The translations under genes were made by a program, and so were the position numbers. DNA of 64,000 nucleotides. It comes from Deinococcus sp. LM3. Lineage in GTDB: Bacteria; Deinococcota; Deinococci; Deinococcales; Deinococcaceae. The stretch is taken from positions 868,001 through 932,000 of the forward strand of contig NZ_MUFV01000001.1 of the NCBI RefSeq assembly GCF_002017875.1, given 5' to 3'. Below, piece after piece: positions 59,210-64,000 of this stretch (the stretch's first letter is position 1; every line of letters begins with the position of its first letter). The notes under the pieces are model-generated. The model worked only from the letters and a program-made list of their open reading frames with translations. It was not told the origin of the DNA and did no database searches.

Positions 59210-59398
59210 TCAGCGGCGCGGTGGGGGTTTCCCCGCCTGCCGGATAGACGTCAGGAGTCTGCCGACCGCCTGCGCGACCTGAGCGGCGTCGCGGCGGACC
59301 TGCGGGTCGCGGCTCAGGTGCGTGAGGCGTTCGGCGGCGCTGCGGGCGGCGTCCAGGAGTGTCTCGGTAGGAATCCTGATGGGGCGCTTTCGGGTCAT
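59210..59398 (-). CDS. Small basic helical protein
   Basis: A 62-residue protein (start MTRKRPIRIPTETLLDAA), predicted mostly helical with a basic start and a Pro/Arg end; GGAGG lies 8 bases before the ATG. No family is recognised. It follows the amylosucrase gene by 110 bases on the same strand and may share its transcript. Confidence 0.55.
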   Translation of the reverse strand: MTRKRPIRIPTETLLDAARSAAERLTHLSRDPQVRRDAAQVAQAVGRLLTSIRQAGKPPPRR

Positions 59399-59508
59399 GG
59401 GCGGACCTCCGGGCGCGGGGTCGCGCCGCTTTCATCCTGCCTGCCCGGCCGGGCCGTTGGTGGGCGGGGGCCCATGAAGCCTTCACGCTCCGCCGTGTTG
59501 CCCTCTGT

Positions 59509-61440
<1,932 letters not shown>

Positions 61441-61448
61441 ACCCTGAC

Positions 61449-61477
61449 AGCATAAACATTTTTGGAACTGTTTCCAA
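61449..61477 (-). promoter_or_regulatory. Amylosucrase promoter with LacI-type operator
   Basis: Minus strand TTGGAA (61472-61477), 17 bases, TATGCT (61449-61454). TTGGAAACAGTTCCAA on the minus strand (61462-61477) is a palindrome with two central mismatches covering the -35 and spacer, like a sugar-repressor site. Confidence 0.6.
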
Positions 61478-61550
61478 TATGCCGGGGCTGGCCCAGCTCC
61501 GGTCCCGGCCACCCCTCCTTCCGCATCGTGCGGCCGCAGATCAGCGCAGC

Positions 61551-61587
61551 AAAAGGGGCCGGTCAGAAACAGTCCCGACCGGCCCCT
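61551..61587 (-). terminator. Intrinsic terminator of the hydrolase gene
   Basis: AGGGGCCGGTC/GACCGGCCCCT 11-bp stem followed by TTTT on the minus strand, 33 bases beyond the stop of the hydrolase. Confidence 0.88.
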
Positions 61588-61620
61588 CGTCCTCCGTCAG
61601 CGGAAGGCTGACGCCCTCGC

Positions 61621-62457
61621 TCAGCGGGCCACGAAGTCCAGCAGCAACCGGTTGAACTCCTCGGCGTGCGTGGCATTCAGGCCGTGCGGCGCGCCCTTCA
61701 TCACGTGCAGCTCTGCATTCGGCTGGTACTGCGGCACGCGCTGACCGCTCGCCTCCAGCGGCACGATCTGATCCGCGTCACCGTGCACGACCAGCAGCGG
61801 CACCGTCAGTTTCGCGAGGTCCGCGCGGAAGTCGGTCATGGCGAACGCACGCACGCACTCCTGGGTCGCCACGGGGGACGCCTGGAAGTACAGGCTGGCC
61901 GTAAAATCAAGAAACTCGTCGCCCAGCTTCGCGCCGTTCTCGTCCCAGTTCAGGAACTTCTTGGTAAAGCCCGCCAGGAACTGCGGGCGGTTGGCGGCCA
62001 CCTGCCCCACCATGCCTTCCACGTCGGCCTCCGCCATGCCGCCGTCCGGGTTGTCTTCGGTCTTGAGCAGGTATGGCGCGACCGAGGAGATCAGCGCGGC
62101 ACTGCGCAGGTACTGCGTGCCGAACAGCCCGGCGTAACGGCTGACTTCCCCGCCGCCCATGCTGAAGCCCACGACCGTCACGTCGTTCAGGCTCAGCGCC
62201 TCGATCAGGTCTTTCAGGTCGCTGGCGAACACGTCGTAGGTGTACCCGGTGGCCGTCTTGCCGCTCTGGCCGAAGCCACGGCGGTCATACGAGATCACCT
62301 GATAGCCGGCGTGACGCAGCGCGTCGATCTGCCCTTCCCACATGCGGCCCGACAGTGGCCAGCCATGAATCAGGACGACGGGACGGCCCTCGCCGTACGT
62401 CTCGTAGTACAGCTCGGTCTGCGGGGCCAGGGTGTGCTTGGTCTGAATGGTGGGCAT
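61621..62457 (-). CDS. Alpha/beta hydrolase, cofactor-free haloperoxidase type
   Basis: A 278-residue hydrolase: oxyanion region LIHGWPLSGRMWEGQ, nucleophile elbow GFSMGGGEV (Ser), Asp in VVHGDADQIVP and His in GAPHGLNATH. The DRRGFGQSGK and FASDLKDLIEAL segments match non-heme chloroperoxidase/esterase members. GGAGG precedes the ATG. The true substrate is probably an ester; haloperoxidase names in this group reflect side activity. Confidence 0.9.
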   Translation of the reverse strand: MPTIQTKHTLAPQTELYYETYGEGRPVVLIHGWPLSGRMWEGQIDALRHAGYQVISYDRRGFGQSGKTATGYTYDVFASDLKDLIEALSLNDVTVVGFSMGGGEVSRYAGLFGTQYLRSAALISSVAPYLLKTEDNPDGGMAEADVEGMVGQVAANRPQFLAGFTKKFLNWDENGAKLGDEFLDFTASLYFQASPVATQECVRAFAMTDFRADLAKLTVPLLVVHGDADQIVPLEASGQRVPQYQPNAELHVMKGAPHGLNATHAEEFNRLLLDFVAR

Positions 62458-62489
62458 GATGGAACCTCCGTTAATAGGGGGGCGTGCGC

Positions 62490-62534
62490 CGTATGACGCT
62501 GGGTCGTATGCCGGTAGGTCGTACGACGTCGAAC
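62490..62534. repeat. Three 15-bp iterons upstream of the hydrolase
   Basis: CGTATGACGCTGGGT, CGTATGCCGGTAGGT and CGTACGACGTCGAAC follow each other without gap, each starting CGTA(T/C)G; the last holds the palindrome GTCGTACGAC. A likely regulator binding array between 33 and 77 bases before the start. Confidence 0.55.
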
Positions 62535-62663
62535 CGTTCCACCCTAGGCCCGGCCCGCCGCCCCCTCCTGAGCGGGGCCTTCAGGCTCCCTGAGCAAGAC
62601 TTCAGCGCACCTGAACCTTGACCAGCCGACCCGGGCGGGCAACGGGGACAGCGCCAACGGACA

Positions 62664-62693
62664 GGGCGGCGTGACCTGCTCGCCACGCCGCCC
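62664..62693 (-). terminator. Terminator hairpin of the DUF2171 gene
   Basis: Perfect 10-bp stem GGGCGGCGTG/CACGCCGCCC, 20 bases after the stop. Confidence 0.65.
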
Positions 62694-62713
62694 ACAGGGG
62701 GTTCAGGACAGGG

Positions 62714-63001
62714 TCACGCGATGACGCTGCGCTCCACGTTCAGGTACACCGCCACGTCGTCCACGCTCTCCACCTGCGCCAGATCCACGTAATGATGCTG
62801 CCCGTCCGCGCTGTCGTTCTTCGTGAGTTTCACGCGCTCGCCGTCCAGGTGATCCACGGTTCCCACGTGCTCGCCGTTCACGTCCTTCACCTGAAGATGC
62901 TCGCCGCTCTGCTCCAGGCGGGCCTTGAGGTTCTGGGCGATACGGTCGCTGATCTCTCCGGCATTCATCTTCGTCATGCGGGCAGTCTGGGCCGTGAACA
63001 T
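62714..63001 (-). CDS. DUF2171 protein
   Basis: Up to 95 residues. The core VKDVNGEHVGTVDHLDGERV, then HHYVDLAQVESVDDVAVYL matches DUF2171, a small beta-barrel (PRC-like) domain common in Deinococcus and linked to stress but of unknown role. The start is uncertain: in-frame ATGs at 63001, 62977 and 62968 lack a clear ribosome site. Confidence 0.75.
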   Translation of the reverse strand: MFTAQTARMTKMNAGEISDRIAQNLKARLEQSGEHLQVKDVNGEHVGTVDHLDGERVKLTKNDSADGQHHYVDLAQVESVDDVAVYLNVERSVIA

Positions 63002-63034
63002 GGCCGTCAGATGACCATCAGGTTCAGGCAGACG

Positions 63035-63538
63035 TTACCGGAACTTGAGCGGGCCGTCATGAAGCGCCGCGCCACCCAACTCCGTGCGCACACTCATGAG
63101 GGCGCGTCCCAGCAGGTTCTCCCCCCAGGCCTGCCGCGCGCCGGGGGCGTCCTGCTCGCTGAAACCCACACCCCAGATCCGGTCGTTCGGGGCAGCCTCC
63201 ACCAGCTCTGCCTCGCCGGTCGCCAGCAGCGCCGCCCGTAGCAGCGCGTTCTGTCCGAACTTCAGACGCAGCATGTCCAGCGCCACCCCGAACCGCTCCT
63301 GCGCCCAGCGGGCATCGTCGTAGGGGCTCACGCGGCGGCCCAGCGCCTTGCACTCGCCGGGCGTGCGGGCCGCCAGAATCGCCCTGCGGGTCGCCTCGTC
63401 CCCGAACAGGGCGGCCTTGCGGGCCATCAGGTACTGCTCGGCGCAGTGGTACGCCACGCCATCCTCGGTGAACACGCTGGGGTGAAAGTTCGAAAACGGA
63501 TGTGCCGTCTGGTAGAAGAAAACGGGATCGGGGCTCAT
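63035..63538 (-). CDS. NADAR family protein (YbiA-like)
   Basis: A 167-residue protein: FFYQTAHPFSNFHPSVF start, YHCAEQYLMARKAALFGD, WAQERFGVALDMLRLKFGQN and NDRIWGVGFSEQDA. NADAR proteins cleave the N-glycosidic bond of damaged riboflavin intermediates or remove ADP-ribose. The start at 63538 fits family length; longer readings run into proS antisense. Confidence 0.88.
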   Translation of the reverse strand: MSPDPVFFYQTAHPFSNFHPSVFTEDGVAYHCAEQYLMARKAALFGDEATRRAILAARTPGECKALGRRVSPYDDARWAQERFGVALDMLRLKFGQNALLRAALLATGEAELVEAAPNDRIWGVGFSEQDAPGARQAWGENLLGRALMSVRTELGGAALHDGPLKFR

Positions 63539-63636
63539 ATTTCCCAGTCTCCCCTGCCCACACCGATCCGACATAGGCAGAGCGGCGCAGGGGCGGCGTG
63601 CGCGGATGGCTGACGCGGGCCTCTGCCCCGGCCCGG

Positions 63637-63642
63637 TATCAT
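63637..63642 (+). promoter_or_regulatory. -10 box for leaderless proS
   Basis: TATCAT ends 8 bases before the ATG at 63651; no Shine-Dalgarno site is present. Confidence 0.5.
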
Positions 63643-63650
63643 GCGGGGCG

Positions 63651-64000
<350 letters not shown>

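Overview
The window is a high-GC bacterial chromosome segment that looks like a Deinococcus species. This rests on several things seen together: an archaeal/eukaryotic-type prolyl-tRNA synthetase, a CTC-type L25 ribosomal protein, PATAN and Roadblock regulators, an amylosucrase, and many genes whose start codon lies 6-9 bases after a TANNNT -10 box, which is the leaderless gene layout known from Deinococcus. No rRNA, prophage, CRISPR array or transposase gene is visible. The genus call is inference; no database was searched.

Layout. 1-0.2 kb: tail of a membrane protein. 0.4-8.0 kb: a chemosensory operon on the minus strand (CheY, CheW, PilJ-like MCP, CheA hybrid kinase, REC-PATAN protein, REC-Roadblock protein) without CheB or CheR, followed by an MHYT membrane sensor. 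9-10.3 kb: an HD hydrolase and three tRNA genes (Ser-TGA, Ser-GCT, Arg-ACG) from one near-consensus promoter. 10.3-14.2 kb: a nitrilase-fold protein lacking its catalytic Cys and the 5-oxoprolinase genes pxpB, pxpC, pxpA. 14.4-19 kb: a degenerate GGDEF protein, DUF427 and a large secreted alpha-amylase lipoprotein with LacI-type operators. 19-20.7 kb: phosphate uptake pair (DUF47 and PiT) behind a Pho-box-like repeat. 20.8-29.9 kb: a cobalamin-binding protein, a secreted Gly/Ser-rich protein, SDR, SRPBCC, zinc alcohol dehydrogenase, coaX, an acyl-CoA synthetase and a secreted protein. 30-33 kb: an ExbB-ExbD energy-coupling operon ending in a very long Pro/Ala-rich TonB-position protein. 33.3-38 kb: sufC, an orphan secreted protein, sufB, sufD. 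38-44.3 kb: a TPR protein, a 790-residue zinc-finger/pRiA4b-ORF3 fusion, an aminopeptidase lipoprotein and a secreted Thr/Pro-rich protein. 44.7-49.4 kb: L25, EF-P, accB, accC, a methyltransferase. 49.6-55.1 kb: acetate module (acs, an MFS transporter, actP, yjcH). 55.3-58 kb: moaA, a GntR regulator, rplT, rpmI. 58-64 kb: GNAT, small ORFs, amylosucrase, alpha/beta hydrolase, DUF2171, NADAR and the start of proS.

The most unusual thing seen is a family of 133-155 bp miniature elements (six good copies, at least three decayed). Each good copy has terminal inverted repeats and is flanked by a 3-bp duplication that is always TGA/TCA. In five of six cases that TGA is the stop codon of an annotated gene; in two cases the element end (..GTA or ..GCA) fuses with the duplicated TGA to rebuild an ATG start for the downstream gene. 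Internal hairpins carry compensatory changes between copies, and several copies sit between a stop codon and the intrinsic terminator, so they should be transcribed as 3' UTR.
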